A stretch of 64,000 nucleotides of DNA from Chitinophaga pendula (GTDB lineage: Bacteria > Bacteroidota > Bacteroidia > Chitinophagales > Chitinophagaceae), in NCBI RefSeq assembly GCF_020386615.1, contig NZ_CP077769.1, forward strand, positions 4,836,001 through 4,900,000, given 5' to 3'. Below are positions 53,912 to 63,588 of this stretch, piece after piece. A program made the position numbers and the translations under genes. The notes below the pieces were generated by a model. The model had not been told where the DNA came from, searched no databases, and saw nothing but the letters and a program-made list of their open reading frames with translations. Position 1 is the first letter of the stretch. Every line of letters starts with the position of its first letter.

Positions 53912-54931
53912 GTGGATATAGATCAGATCAGACATATGCTGGACCGCTACAACCAAGGTAGCAGCACAGATGAAGAGTCTGCCATTATAGAGCAATGGTT
54001 TGAGGGGATCAACCAGCATCATTCCATGCTGGTCGACGAACACTACCTGCAACAGCAGCTGGATGATGTGCATCAGCACATACAGGAACGGATACAGCCG
54101 CCGGTTCGTCGTAACCGGCTCAGGCGGATATATTCCCTGGCTGCCGCAGCCGTACTGTTAATTGCAGCAGGTATTTTCGGCATCCGTTACTATATGGCAC
54201 AACAGCCGGCCGCACTACCTGGCCTGGCAGTTAAATCCGGCAACGGGAAAACCAACCGCATGATCCGGGATGGCTTTGTGGAGGTCTCTACCAATAAAGG
54301 TGCTACAGAACGTATCGTACTGTCCGACGGTAGTACAGTGGTAGTGAATGCTTCCAGCAAGATCAAATATCCGGTAGGTTTTGGCAGTCACAGCCGGGAT
54401 ATTTACCTGTTGGAAGGAGAAGCACATTTTACAGTAGCTCAAAATGGTGGCGCCAGCTTTGTCGTACACACCGGAGAGCTCAATACTACAGCATTGGCAA
54501 CGGTCTTCAACATACGGGCCTATGCTTATGAACAAAAGATCAAAGTGTCGCTGCTGGCTGGTAAAGTCAAGGTAGACCATGTCAAAGAAGGTCAGCCGCA
54601 GCCGCCAATTATACTTTTGCCTAGCGAACAATTGGATTTTGACCTACATTCGCTTGTACTGGAAAAAGTTAACTTCAGTAAACCAGAGGAAATAGTGGGA
54701 TGGAAACAAGGATACCTGGTGTTTAAAGATGCTTCTTACCAACAAGTAATCAAGGAAATAGAAAACCGTTATGGCGTGACGATCATTAACCAAAGTGATA
54801 AAACCCAGTGGGAATATACCGGTTTCTTCAAAGATGAAAGTCTCCAGGATATTATAGAAACTATTTGTCTTACAAAAGGTCTGTCCTACACGATCGACCA
54901 GGATTCGATCTTTTTAAAAAATAAAAACTGA
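53912..54931 (+). CDS. FecR-family anti-sigma / sigma regulator
   Basis: A protein of 339 residues read from a GTG start; an internal ATG eight codons later is possible. The N-terminal 60 residues are helical and cytoplasmic (sigma binding). One membrane helix lies at about 71-90 (IYSLAAAAVLLIAAGIFGI). The periplasmic FecR domain has LSDGSTVVVNASSKIKYP and LLEGEAHFTVAQ with ALATVFNIRAY. The C-terminal DUF4974-like domain (about 255-335) has YQQVIKEIENRYGV. It should contact the STN domain of the following SusC protein. It lies 146 bp after the sigma gene. Confidence 0.93.
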   Translation: MDIDQIRHMLDRYNQGSSTDEESAIIEQWFEGINQHHSMLVDEHYLQQQLDDVHQHIQERIQPPVRRNRLRRIYSLAAAAVLLIAAGIFGIRYYMAQQPAALPGLAVKSGNGKTNRMIRDGFVEVSTNKGATERIVLSDGSTVVVNASSKIKYPVGFGSHSRDIYLLEGEAHFTVAQNGGASFVVHTGELNTTALATVFNIRAYAYEQKIKVSLLAGKVKVDHVKEGQPQPPIILLPSEQLDFDLHSLVLEKVNFSKPEEIVGWKQGYLVFKDASYQQVIKEIENRYGVTIINQSDKTQWEYTGFFKDESLQDIIETICLTKGLSYTIDQDSIFLKNKN

Positions 54932-54945
54932 TCGGTGTTGTCTCT

Positions 54946-57900
54946 ATGCTCAAATGGTCATGCCTCCTAAAGATCTGTGCCCTGTCATGTACCATGATAG
55001 CCTTATTGAACCAGGGAGCAAGTACCCGGGCGGTTGCTGCTGTTACTGTACTACATGAAGATGTTTTCGTTACCCTCCACCTGAAACACAAACATATTGA
55101 GGAGGTGATGGTTGAATTGGCAGCCATCACAGGCCTTAATTTCCATTATGATAAGTCGGACCTGGACCTGCGTAAAAAGATCACCGTACATTTTGTAAAA
55201 ACGCCGATCACAGAGGTATTACAGCATCTATCCAAGTTAACAGGTTTATGTTTTACCCTCAAAGAGCAGAAAGTGATTGTCGCGCCCACCTGCAATACAC
55301 CGGTTGGTCAGGAAAAGCCATCGTCGTCGGTGACCCTGATCCGTGGTAATATTCCGGAGCGGTCCGTTTCCGGTAAGGTCTATAACACGGCAGGAAAGCC
55401 GGTGGCAGGCGCCTCCATATGGGTACGGGATAGTCAGCGGGGCGCCCAGACCCAGGAGGACGGAAGTTTTACCATCGCTATCCGGCAGGGAGATGTACTG
55501 GTGATCCGCTCTATAGGATATAACAGCCGGGAGATCAGCATTGATAAACAGGAAGAGATAGCAGTGACGCTGAATGAGGCTATCAAGGGGCTTAATGAAT
55601 TTGTCGTGACAGCACTGGGGCTCTCTAAGCGGACCAAAGAGCTGACCTATGCTACGCAGCAGGTCGGCGATGAAGATATTACTCGGGTGAAAGATGGCAA
55701 TGTGATCAACAGCTTGTCGGGAAAAGTAGCCGGAATGATGGTCAACCGCAGCAGTGCGGGACTTGGAGGGTCGGCCCGGGTAATATTACGGGGTAACAAA
55801 TCCACCCGTGAGAACCAGCCCATGTATATTATCGATGGTGTACCGATGGCCAACTATACTCCTGCCCAGCCACGGGATATATGGGGACAGGCATCCGGCA
55901 TCATTGGCAGTGGCGGCAGAGATGGCGGGGATGGTATTTCTAATATCAATCCGGATGATATTGAGACTATCAGCGTACTGAAGGGCGCATCCGCAGCGGC
56001 ATTATATGGCAGCCAGGCAGCCAACGGGGTAATCGTGATCACCACCAAACGGGGAAGGCCCGGCAGAGGACGGCTCGAATTCTGTTCTGATTTCACATTG
56101 GAATCCCCATCGATCATGCCCAAACTACAGTATCGTTACGGGCAGACCACAGTACCTTTTATCGATGCCAACAGAAAACCACAACCTGGTTCGCCGGATA
56201 GCTGGGGTGGCGCTGTACAAGCCAGCGATCATGTATCTTCTTTTTTCCAGACCGGTATCACAGCGATCAATTCCCTCTCTTTCAGTGCAGGTACCGACAA
56301 AGCGCAGACCTATTTCTCTTATTCCAATACCAGCAGCAAGGGCATATTACCTACCAACCGTTTTCTCCGGCATACCTTCAATTTCCGGGAGACGTTGAAA
56401 CTATTTGATGACAAACTCTCTGTAGACATCAATGCCACTTTGCTCGCGCAAAGTACTTATAACCGGCTGTCGTCCGGTTTGTATTACAGCCCGCTCACCG
56501 GGCTGTATAACTTTCCAAGAGGGCTGGATTTCAACCGCTACAAACGGGAATATGAATACTTTGACAACGGACGTAATATGCCTTTACAGAACTGGTGGAA
56601 CATACGTAATTCTGCAGGCTGGACCGGTGACGACGATCAGCAGAATCCCTACTGGGTACTGAACCGGGACATCCATACCGATAGCCGCTATCGCGGATTG
56701 GGCTCCATGTCATTACGGTATAAGGTGAATGACTGGCTGTCAGTACAGGCAAGAGGAAGTTTTGACAAATCGTTCGATGAATATGAGCTGAAGGCCTATG
56801 CCGGTACCCAGCAGGTGCTGGCTCCTGCCAACGGCCGGTATACCCTGGAAAAAGAAGCCAATACCCAGATATATGGGGATATCATGGTCAACATGACCCA
56901 CAAACTGGGCGCCAATTATAATTTGGCTACCGCCATTGGTACCAGCATATTGGATGTAAAGGCGCATGACCGCACGCTGGTGAGTACAAACCCGTTTGTC
57001 AAAGACGGATTGAGTTATGCCAACAAGTTCTCAGTAGCAGATATACTCAGCACAGCATTGGATGCACAACGTTCTATTGAGCAGAAGCAGCTGCAGGCGA
57101 TCTTCTCCAATGTACAGCTGGGATATAAAAATGCCCTGTTCCTGGACCTTACCGGACGTAACGACTGGTCCAGTACTTTCGCCTATACGCCTATACGCAA
57201 CAAAGGATATTTCTACTATTCTGCGGGGATGGCAGGTATTATCAGCGACCTGGTCAAATTGCCGGCTGTCATCAATTTTGCGAAGCTGCGTGTATCCTAT
57301 GCTCGGGTAGGCAATGACATTGCCCCCTATGCTTCTAAACCTGCCAGGTTTATGTTGCAGACGGTAGCGGGAGTTACACGTGTATCTTTCAACACACATA
57401 ACCCTTACCCCGGTATGTACCTGAAACCGGAAGATAACCATTCGCTGGAGGCCGGTATGGAAATACGCCTGTTTAACAACCGCCTCAATTTCGATCTCAC
57501 ACTTTATAAGAACAACAACTATCAGCAATACATGGAAGTACCCGCTCCTCCCGGTTCGGGTTATCTTACCTATTACCTGAACCTGGGTAATATCCAGAAC
57601 AAGGGCATCGAAGCTACGCTAAGTGTAGCACCAATACGTACCAAACGATTCAACTGGACTTCCGATGTTAATTTCACCACTAACCAGAATAAGGTAGTAA
57701 AGCTCAGCAATGCTGCCATACCCGGTGCGAATGCAGACAACTATTTTATACTCACGGATTTTGCGGTGAATATGTATGGCTCTTTTGTGAAGGAAGGTGG
57801 CTCCTGGGGGGATATATACGCCAATAAGGAATTACAGCGGGGTACAGATGGCAAATACGTTATCGGAGCGGATGGTAACTTGAAGACCAATACGGTATTC

Positions 57901-58437
57901 AAAAAGGTGGGTAATCCGAATCCCCGTTTTACACTGGGGTGGAGTAACACTTTCAGCTACCGGAACCTGACACTGAGTATGCTAGTAGATGGCCGGTTTG
58001 GCGGACGGGTCATGAGTGTGACACAGGCGGTGCTGGACAAATACGGCACCAGTGCCGCCAGTGCGGCTGCCAGGGATAACGGCGGGGTGATATTGAATGC
58101 AGAAGATGAGCATCAACAGCCTTTCCCGGGAAAATATGACCCCCGGAAATACTATGCTACTGTAGGAGGCAGGGCCGGTATCGGTGAATTGTATATGTAT
58201 GATGCCACCAATATCCGGTTACGGGAGCTATCACTCAGTTACCGGTTGCCCATAAATAATAAATGGATACAGTATATACAGCTTGGCATTACAGGAAAGA
58301 ATCTCTGTTTTTTCAAACTGGAAGCTCCATTCGATCCAGAGGTATCTATGAGTAGCGGGAATGGCCTGCAAGGTATAGACGTATTTGGCGTACCGGCTAC
58401 CCGTAGCTATGGTATCAGCCTGCGGGCAGGCTTTTAG
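54946..58437 (+). CDS. SusC/RagA-type transporter with STN signalling domain
   Basis: An 1163-residue outer-membrane transducer. After a signal sequence (about 1-30) comes an STN domain (about 42-112: VTLHLKHKHIEEVMVELAAI, ITVHFVKTPITEVLQHLSKL), which touches FecR in the periplasm. A carboxypeptidase-like domain (GKVYNTAGKPVAGASIWVRD) and the plug (ARVILRGNKSTRENQPMYII, LKGASAAALYGSQAANGVIV) follow, then the barrel. It starts 14 bp after fecR, so regulation and transport are coupled. It resembles the second SusC at 60426 strongly in plug and C-terminus (RSYGISLRAGF versus RSFGLSVKCSL). Confidence 0.95.
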   Translation: MLKWSCLLKICALSCTMIALLNQGASTRAVAAVTVLHEDVFVTLHLKHKHIEEVMVELAAITGLNFHYDKSDLDLRKKITVHFVKTPITEVLQHLSKLTGLCFTLKEQKVIVAPTCNTPVGQEKPSSSVTLIRGNIPERSVSGKVYNTAGKPVAGASIWVRDSQRGAQTQEDGSFTIAIRQGDVLVIRSIGYNSREISIDKQEEIAVTLNEAIKGLNEFVVTALGLSKRTKELTYATQQVGDEDITRVKDGNVINSLSGKVAGMMVNRSSAGLGGSARVILRGNKSTRENQPMYIIDGVPMANYTPAQPRDIWGQASGIIGSGGRDGGDGISNINPDDIETISVLKGASAAALYGSQAANGVIVITTKRGRPGRGRLEFCSDFTLESPSIMPKLQYRYGQTTVPFIDANRKPQPGSPDSWGGAVQASDHVSSFFQTGITAINSLSFSAGTDKAQTYFSYSNTSSKGILPTNRFLRHTFNFRETLKLFDDKLSVDINATLLAQSTYNRLSSGLYYSPLTGLYNFPRGLDFNRYKREYEYFDNGRNMPLQNWWNIRNSAGWTGDDDQQNPYWVLNRDIHTDSRYRGLGSMSLRYKVNDWLSVQARGSFDKSFDEYELKAYAGTQQVLAPANGRYTLEKEANTQIYGDIMVNMTHKLGANYNLATAIGTSILDVKAHDRTLVSTNPFVKDGLSYANKFSVADILSTALDAQRSIEQKQLQAIFSNVQLGYKNALFLDLTGRNDWSSTFAYTPIRNKGYFYYSAGMAGIISDLVKLPAVINFAKLRVSYARVGNDIAPYASKPARFMLQTVAGVTRVSFNTHNPYPGMYLKPEDNHSLEAGMEIRLFNNRLNFDLTLYKNNNYQQYMEVPAPPGSGYLTYYLNLGNIQNKGIEATLSVAPIRTKRFNWTSDVNFTTNQNKVVKLSNAAIPGANADNYFILTDFAVNMYGSFVKEGGSWGDIYANKELQRGTDGKYVIGADGNLKTNTVFKKVGNPNPRFTLGWSNTFSYRNLTLSMLVDGRFGGRVMSVTQAVLDKYGTSAASAAARDNGGVILNAEDEHQQPFPGKYDPRKYYATVGGRAGIGELYMYDATNIRLRELSLSYRLPINNKWIQYIQLGITGKNLCFFKLEAPFDPEVSMSSGNGLQGIDVFGVPATRSYGISLRAGF

Positions 58438-58465
58438 TTATTTATCTATTTAAAAAGTTCGTCCA

Positions 58466-60031
58466 ATGAAACAGACCTTTGTTGTGATAATGCTGACGAT
58501 CTTGGTGTGTGGTTGTACCAAACATTTCGATGAGATCAACAAAAACCCATACGATTTCAATGAAGAGGAACTGAAGCCTGACTTCAAGCTCCTGGGGGAA
58601 CCGCTCGTGCAGGTGATGCTGAACTATGTGGTGGTGGAAGATCCATATCGTGCACAGGTCACACAGAACCTGCTGGGTGACGTGTATGCAGGTTATATGA
58701 TGTGTCCGCAGCCATTTGAGGATAATCGCAATAATACCACCTATGTATTGCTGGACAAGTGGACTAACCTGTTGTGGGAGAGGACGTATGGCTATATCAT
58801 GGCCAACTGCAATTATGTAATGGAGCGGGCTGGCAGAGAGTATGCAGACTTTTATGCCTGGGCGCAGATATTACGGGTGATCGGCATGCACCGGATCAGC
58901 GATATCTATGGGCCGGTGATCTACACCAAATATAAGCAGATCAACAGCGATCATAGTATAGACTATGACTCACAACAGGAAGCCTACTATGCCTTTTTTA
59001 AGGACCTGGATGGGGCTATCCGTGTATTGGAAGGATATGCCAATACCACCCAACAACACTTCAAAAAATTCGACCTGGCGTATGACGGGGACTATCGTAA
59101 GTGGATCAAACTCGCCAATACGCTGCGTCTGAGATTGGCGATACGCATCTCTGGTGTAGACCCGGTAAAGGCGAAAACCGAAGGAGAGGCCGCCTTACGT
59201 CATCCATTAGGTATACTCAGCGCTACCGATGAAAATTTTTCCATCAACACCGCTCCCCTCTCCCACCCTTTGAATGTGATCGGTCATACCTGGGATGATA
59301 CCCGTATGGGAGCTCCTATGGAATCCATCCTGACAGGATACAATGATCCCCGTCTGCCGAAGTATTTTGAATATTCAAAACTGGAAGACCGTGTTTATCA
59401 TGGTATCCGTAATGGTATCAGTATTACGTCCAAGGAGACGTATGAGGGATTTTCGCAGCTGGCAGTATTACCAAACCGTATCCAGTTCCTGACAACGGCG
59501 GAAGCGTGGTTTTTGAAAGCGGAGGCTGCCTTGTATGGATGGAATGGGGCCGGTGATGTCAGGAGTAATTATGAAGCCGGCATACGGGCTTCTTTTGAGC
59601 AATATGGGTTATTACCCTATTTCAACAGCTATATAGCTGATCATACGGCCATTCCCAAACCATACCGGGACCCGCTGAACTCGGTTAACAATGTCAGTAC
59701 AGGGGATGAAAATCTCTCTACTATTACAATCAGGTGGGAAAACGACGATACCCCTGCCCGCAAACTGGAGCGCATTATTACACAGAAATGGATTGCTATG
59801 TTCCCTGAGGGACAGGAAGCCTGGAGTGAATTCCGGCGTACGGGTTATCCCAGGCTATTCCCAGTGGTTGTGAACAACAGCGGTAATCTTATTTCTACGA
59901 AAGATTTTATACGAAGAGTAAATTTTGCCAGATCTGAGTATACAACCAATCCATTAGGTGTAGCCCGGGCCGTAAGGATGCTGAAAGGCCCTGACAATGG
60001 CGGTACCCGTTTATGGTGGGACCAGCGCTGA
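58466..60031 (+). CDS. SusD/RagB-type outer-membrane lipoprotein
   Basis: A 521-residue lipoprotein with signal and lipobox MKQTFVVIMLTILVCGC (lipid cysteine at 17) and the start TKHFDEINKNPYDFNEE. The helical body has LWERTYGYIMANCNYVM and WIKLANTLRLRLAIRISGVD, characteristic of this SusD group, and ends GGTRLWWDQR. It lies 28 bp after the STN-bearing SusC and is its partner lid. No glycoside hydrolase, peptidase or sulfatase is attached, so the substrate class is not evident. Confidence 0.92.
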   Translation: MKQTFVVIMLTILVCGCTKHFDEINKNPYDFNEEELKPDFKLLGEPLVQVMLNYVVVEDPYRAQVTQNLLGDVYAGYMMCPQPFEDNRNNTTYVLLDKWTNLLWERTYGYIMANCNYVMERAGREYADFYAWAQILRVIGMHRISDIYGPVIYTKYKQINSDHSIDYDSQQEAYYAFFKDLDGAIRVLEGYANTTQQHFKKFDLAYDGDYRKWIKLANTLRLRLAIRISGVDPVKAKTEGEAALRHPLGILSATDENFSINTAPLSHPLNVIGHTWDDTRMGAPMESILTGYNDPRLPKYFEYSKLEDRVYHGIRNGISITSKETYEGFSQLAVLPNRIQFLTTAEAWFLKAEAALYGWNGAGDVRSNYEAGIRASFEQYGLLPYFNSYIADHTAIPKPYRDPLNSVNNVSTGDENLSTITIRWENDDTPARKLERIITQKWIAMFPEGQEAWSEFRRTGYPRLFPVVVNNSGNLISTKDFIRRVNFARSEYTTNPLGVARAVRMLKGPDNGGTRLWWDQR

Positions 60032-60425
60032 TATTTTATGCCCCCAATAGTACCTGCGTGCCTATTCCACGACTTCTTTCTGCAGCTGATACAAGCGATG
60101 CCCAACAGTACAGACCCATGACCAACAGTAAATAGAGCGTTTGTATCGATCAACAACTAAACCTAAAATAATGCTACCAGCCTCATTACCTGTTTGATCG
60201 TTACAGGTAAATGGAAGCGCCCCTATTTTTAAAAAAATATCCATTTAATTTAAATACTCCCGTACCCCCGCGTGTTGCATGTTATACGCGCCACTGTCGT
60301 ATTCGTTGCAATCGGATGCGAAAAACGCAAAGACATTGCGCTATGGACCATTCATGTCTGCTATTGACCACCATGCTATGCACCCATAATAATACATCCA
60401 TTCATTCTTAAAGCATTTGACACGT
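60032..60425. other. Intergenic region between the two SusC/SusD pairs
   Basis: The 394-bp gap is long enough for a separate promoter in front of the second pair. No exact TAnnTTTG element, terminator hairpin or credible small gene was found. Confidence 0.3.
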
Positions 60426-63400
60426 ATGAAAATGACCTTTTTAAAATTCGGCGGAGCAGCCAGTCTGTTGCTGTTATCGCTCGTTGATCCCCTGCCGGGG
60501 GCCGGTCGTCCGGTCGCCGGGACGATATTCCAGCAGACGCAGGAATTAAGTGGCGTCGTGCAGGACAATAAAGGAACCCCCTTGCCAGGTGTAACAGTAG
60601 CATTGAAGAATAGTAAGCGAGGCACGCAGACCAATGCCAACGGCATCTTCCGCTTATCTGTACAAACAGGGGAAGTGGTGGTATTCAGTTTCGTTGGTTA
60701 TGTCAATAAAGAAGTCGCCGTGAGCGACGACCGTAATATTACAGTTGTGCTGGAGGAGCAGGTGCGTGGATTAAGTGAGTTTGTTGTTACTGCGCTTGGT
60801 ATACAAAGAAAGCCCAAAGAGCTGACCTATGCGACACAACAGGTGAAAGGAGCCGATCTGAGCCAGGTAAAGGAAACGAATGTAGTAAACAGCTTGGTGG
60901 GAAAAGTATCGGGGCTGCAAGTCAGCAGAAGTGCCTCCGGTGTCGCGGGTTCGGCCAGGGTGATATTACGCGGTCAGAAGTCCATACGGGAGAACCAGCC
61001 ATTGTATGTGGTAGACGGCGTACCTATGGTCAACTTCACCGCAGCGCAACCTACCGACATATGGGGACAGGCTTCCGGCACCGGCTCCAGCGGTCGTGAC
61101 GGTGGAGATATCCTGAGTACTATCAACCCCGAAGATATTGACAACATCAACGTACTAAAAGGCGCTTCTGCCTCTGCCTTATATGGTAGTCAGGCCGCTA
61201 ATGGGGTGATCATGATCACGACAAAAAAAGGCAGATCAGGTCATCCCCGCATCCATTATTCATCCAACTTCACATTAGATCAGGCAGCATACAAGCCCGA
61301 TCTGCAGTATGAATTCAACCAGAGTGGTGAGGGCAGCGCTTACAGCTGGGGACCTAAAGGCAGTAATCCCGATCACGTAAAACCGTTTTTCCGTACAGGG
61401 AATACATGGATCAATGCTATTAATCTTTCCACGGGCAGCGATCAGGCACAAACCTATTTTTCTTATTCCAATACAACCAATAACGGGATATTACCTACCA
61501 GTACTTTTAATCAACATACTATCAATATCAGGGAGACCGCACAGTTCCTCGACGGTAAACTCTCCATGGATGCGAATGTGCTGATGACCACGCAGAAAAG
61601 CCACAACCGTGCAACCTCCGGGCTATACTACAATCCCCTGAGCGGTCTCTATCTCTTTCCCAGAGGTTTAAACTTTGACACCTACAAGGACTATGAGAAG
61701 TTCTCTCCTGTCAGGAATACTTATCTGCAACGCTGGTGGAACATCGACTTTGACAACAATATGGCAGGGCTGGATATACAGCAAAATCCTTACTGGGTAT
61801 TGCACCGTAATATTACGGATAACAGCAAAGACAACCTGCTGGCATCGCTCCAGTTGCGCTACCAGCTGACCGATTGGCTGTTCTTGCAAGCCAGGGGAAA
61901 TGTGAATAAAGCCTGGGATAAATACGAACTGAAGGCTTATGCCTCCACACAGACGACGCTGGCAGATAAGAACGGACGCTATACTTTTGATAAATTCAGC
62001 AGTACGCAGTATTACGGCGATCTGTTGCTGGTGGGCAACCGCAAGCTGTCCCAGCGTGTAGGTCTTAATTTCACACTCGGTACGAGTATTACTGATCTGA
62101 GACAGGAGCGGGAATTTATTGATTCCAAAGGTTCCGGCCCCGGCCTTGTTGCAGCCAATGTATTCCATATCGGAAATGTGGTGCCGACGAATGCGGCTAC
62201 GATCCGGCCTACCGGTGTACGCAGGCAGCTGCAATCTGTATTTGCTACAGCGGGTGTAAACCTGGATGAAAAAGTTTTCCTGGACCTGACTGCCCGGAAC
62301 GACTGGTCGTCTACACTGGCGTATACGCCGGATGTAAAAAAAGGTTACCTGTATTATTCAGCCGGTATCAATGCTATCCTGCATGAGCTGGTTAAACTGC
62401 CCTCTTTTATTGATTATTCCAAGATACGATTCTCGTATGCCCGTGTGGGTAATGATGTGCAGCCTTTTGCCACTTTACCGACCAATACGCTCGTGTCTGG
62501 CGTACTTACTTCCAATACTGCCGGTCCTTATCTGAACAGGCCCTTGAAACCCGAGGTGACGCAGTCTATTGAAGCGGGTATGGAATGGCGTATGCTACAT
62601 AACCGCTTGTCGTTTGATGCGACCTGGTATCAATCCTATACACAGGATCAATATTTCGACTTCCTGATATCTGTCGGGTTCCTGTATCCCAACGTGTTTA
62701 TCAATGCGGGTAAGATACAGAACAGTGGTGTAGAGGCTACACTCAGTTACGATGTTATTAAGAAACGTGCTTTCAGCTGGCAGACGACGCTGAACTTTAC
62801 ACATAACAAGAACAAGATCATACGGCTGGCGGAGCAGTTAAAGGGTGATTATCTCATCGGGCCTAAAGGAGTAAATGTGAATAACTATTCTTTACGTATC
62901 CGGGAGGGCAGTTCTTACGGCGACATTTACGGCCGCAGGTTTGCGCGGGCTGCTGACGGTTCTATCCTGGTAGATAATACTGGTAAGCCCTTACAGGAAA
63001 GTGGTCCATTGGCCTACCTGGGGAATCCTACTCCCAAGTTCTTACTCGGCTGGGGTAACAATTTCAGCTGGAAGAACCTGACGTGCAGTTTTCTGATCGA
63101 TGGTCGCTTTGGCGGGAAGGTGATGAGTATCACGCAGGCGATGCTTGACGAGTATGGCGTATCGCAGGTGACAGCGGATGCCCGTAATAACGGCGGCGTG
63201 AGCATTGATGCCAGCAAAGCCAGTGGGGGTAAGTTCACCGACAAGATCCCTGCAGAGATCTTTTACCGTACTGTGGGTGGCCGTGCCGGCATCACTGAAT
63301 ACTACATGTATGATGCGACCAATATCCGGTTGCGGGAGCTGGCCATTGGCTATACGATCCCGCTGACCTCGAAGGTGGTAAAAGACCTGAAGGTAGGACT

Positions 63401-63548
63401 GGTAGGCCGGAATTTATTCTTCTTTACGAAGAAGGCGCCTTATGATCCGGAGATCAGTATGAGTACGGATAACGGCCTGCAAGGTGTGGATGTGTTCAGT
63501 TTACCTGCCACCCGCAGTTTTGGCCTCAGTGTGAAATGTTCCCTTTAA
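60426..63548 (+). CDS. SusC/RagA-type transporter, second copy, no STN domain
   Basis: A 1040-residue transporter starting MKMTFLKFGGAASLLLLSL (signal). It lacks the STN domain and goes straight to the carboxypeptidase-like domain (GVVQDNKGTPLPGVTVALKN). It then has SEFVVTALGIQRKPKELTYATQQV and a plug with VILRGQKSIRENQPLYVVDG. The plug and the WGQASG..SGRDGGD region are nearly the same as in the first SusC, indicating duplication, while parts of the barrel have diverged. Loss or absence of the STN domain means it can transport but not signal, so it may depend on the first system for induction. Confidence 0.94.
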   Translation: MKMTFLKFGGAASLLLLSLVDPLPGAGRPVAGTIFQQTQELSGVVQDNKGTPLPGVTVALKNSKRGTQTNANGIFRLSVQTGEVVVFSFVGYVNKEVAVSDDRNITVVLEEQVRGLSEFVVTALGIQRKPKELTYATQQVKGADLSQVKETNVVNSLVGKVSGLQVSRSASGVAGSARVILRGQKSIRENQPLYVVDGVPMVNFTAAQPTDIWGQASGTGSSGRDGGDILSTINPEDIDNINVLKGASASALYGSQAANGVIMITTKKGRSGHPRIHYSSNFTLDQAAYKPDLQYEFNQSGEGSAYSWGPKGSNPDHVKPFFRTGNTWINAINLSTGSDQAQTYFSYSNTTNNGILPTSTFNQHTINIRETAQFLDGKLSMDANVLMTTQKSHNRATSGLYYNPLSGLYLFPRGLNFDTYKDYEKFSPVRNTYLQRWWNIDFDNNMAGLDIQQNPYWVLHRNITDNSKDNLLASLQLRYQLTDWLFLQARGNVNKAWDKYELKAYASTQTTLADKNGRYTFDKFSSTQYYGDLLLVGNRKLSQRVGLNFTLGTSITDLRQEREFIDSKGSGPGLVAANVFHIGNVVPTNAATIRPTGVRRQLQSVFATAGVNLDEKVFLDLTARNDWSSTLAYTPDVKKGYLYYSAGINAILHELVKLPSFIDYSKIRFSYARVGNDVQPFATLPTNTLVSGVLTSNTAGPYLNRPLKPEVTQSIEAGMEWRMLHNRLSFDATWYQSYTQDQYFDFLISVGFLYPNVFINAGKIQNSGVEATLSYDVIKKRAFSWQTTLNFTHNKNKIIRLAEQLKGDYLIGPKGVNVNNYSLRIREGSSYGDIYGRRFARAADGSILVDNTGKPLQESGPLAYLGNPTPKFLLGWGNNFSWKNLTCSFLIDGRFGGKVMSITQAMLDEYGVSQVTADARNNGGVSIDASKASGGKFTDKIPAEIFYRTVGGRAGITEYYMYDATNIRLRELAIGYTIPLTSKVVKDLKVGLVGRNLFFFTKKAPYDPEISMSTDNGLQGVDVFSLPATRSFGLSVKCSL

Positions 63549-63588
63549 GAAAGGTTGAGTTTACCCTTTATTCTTTAAAAAAAATATT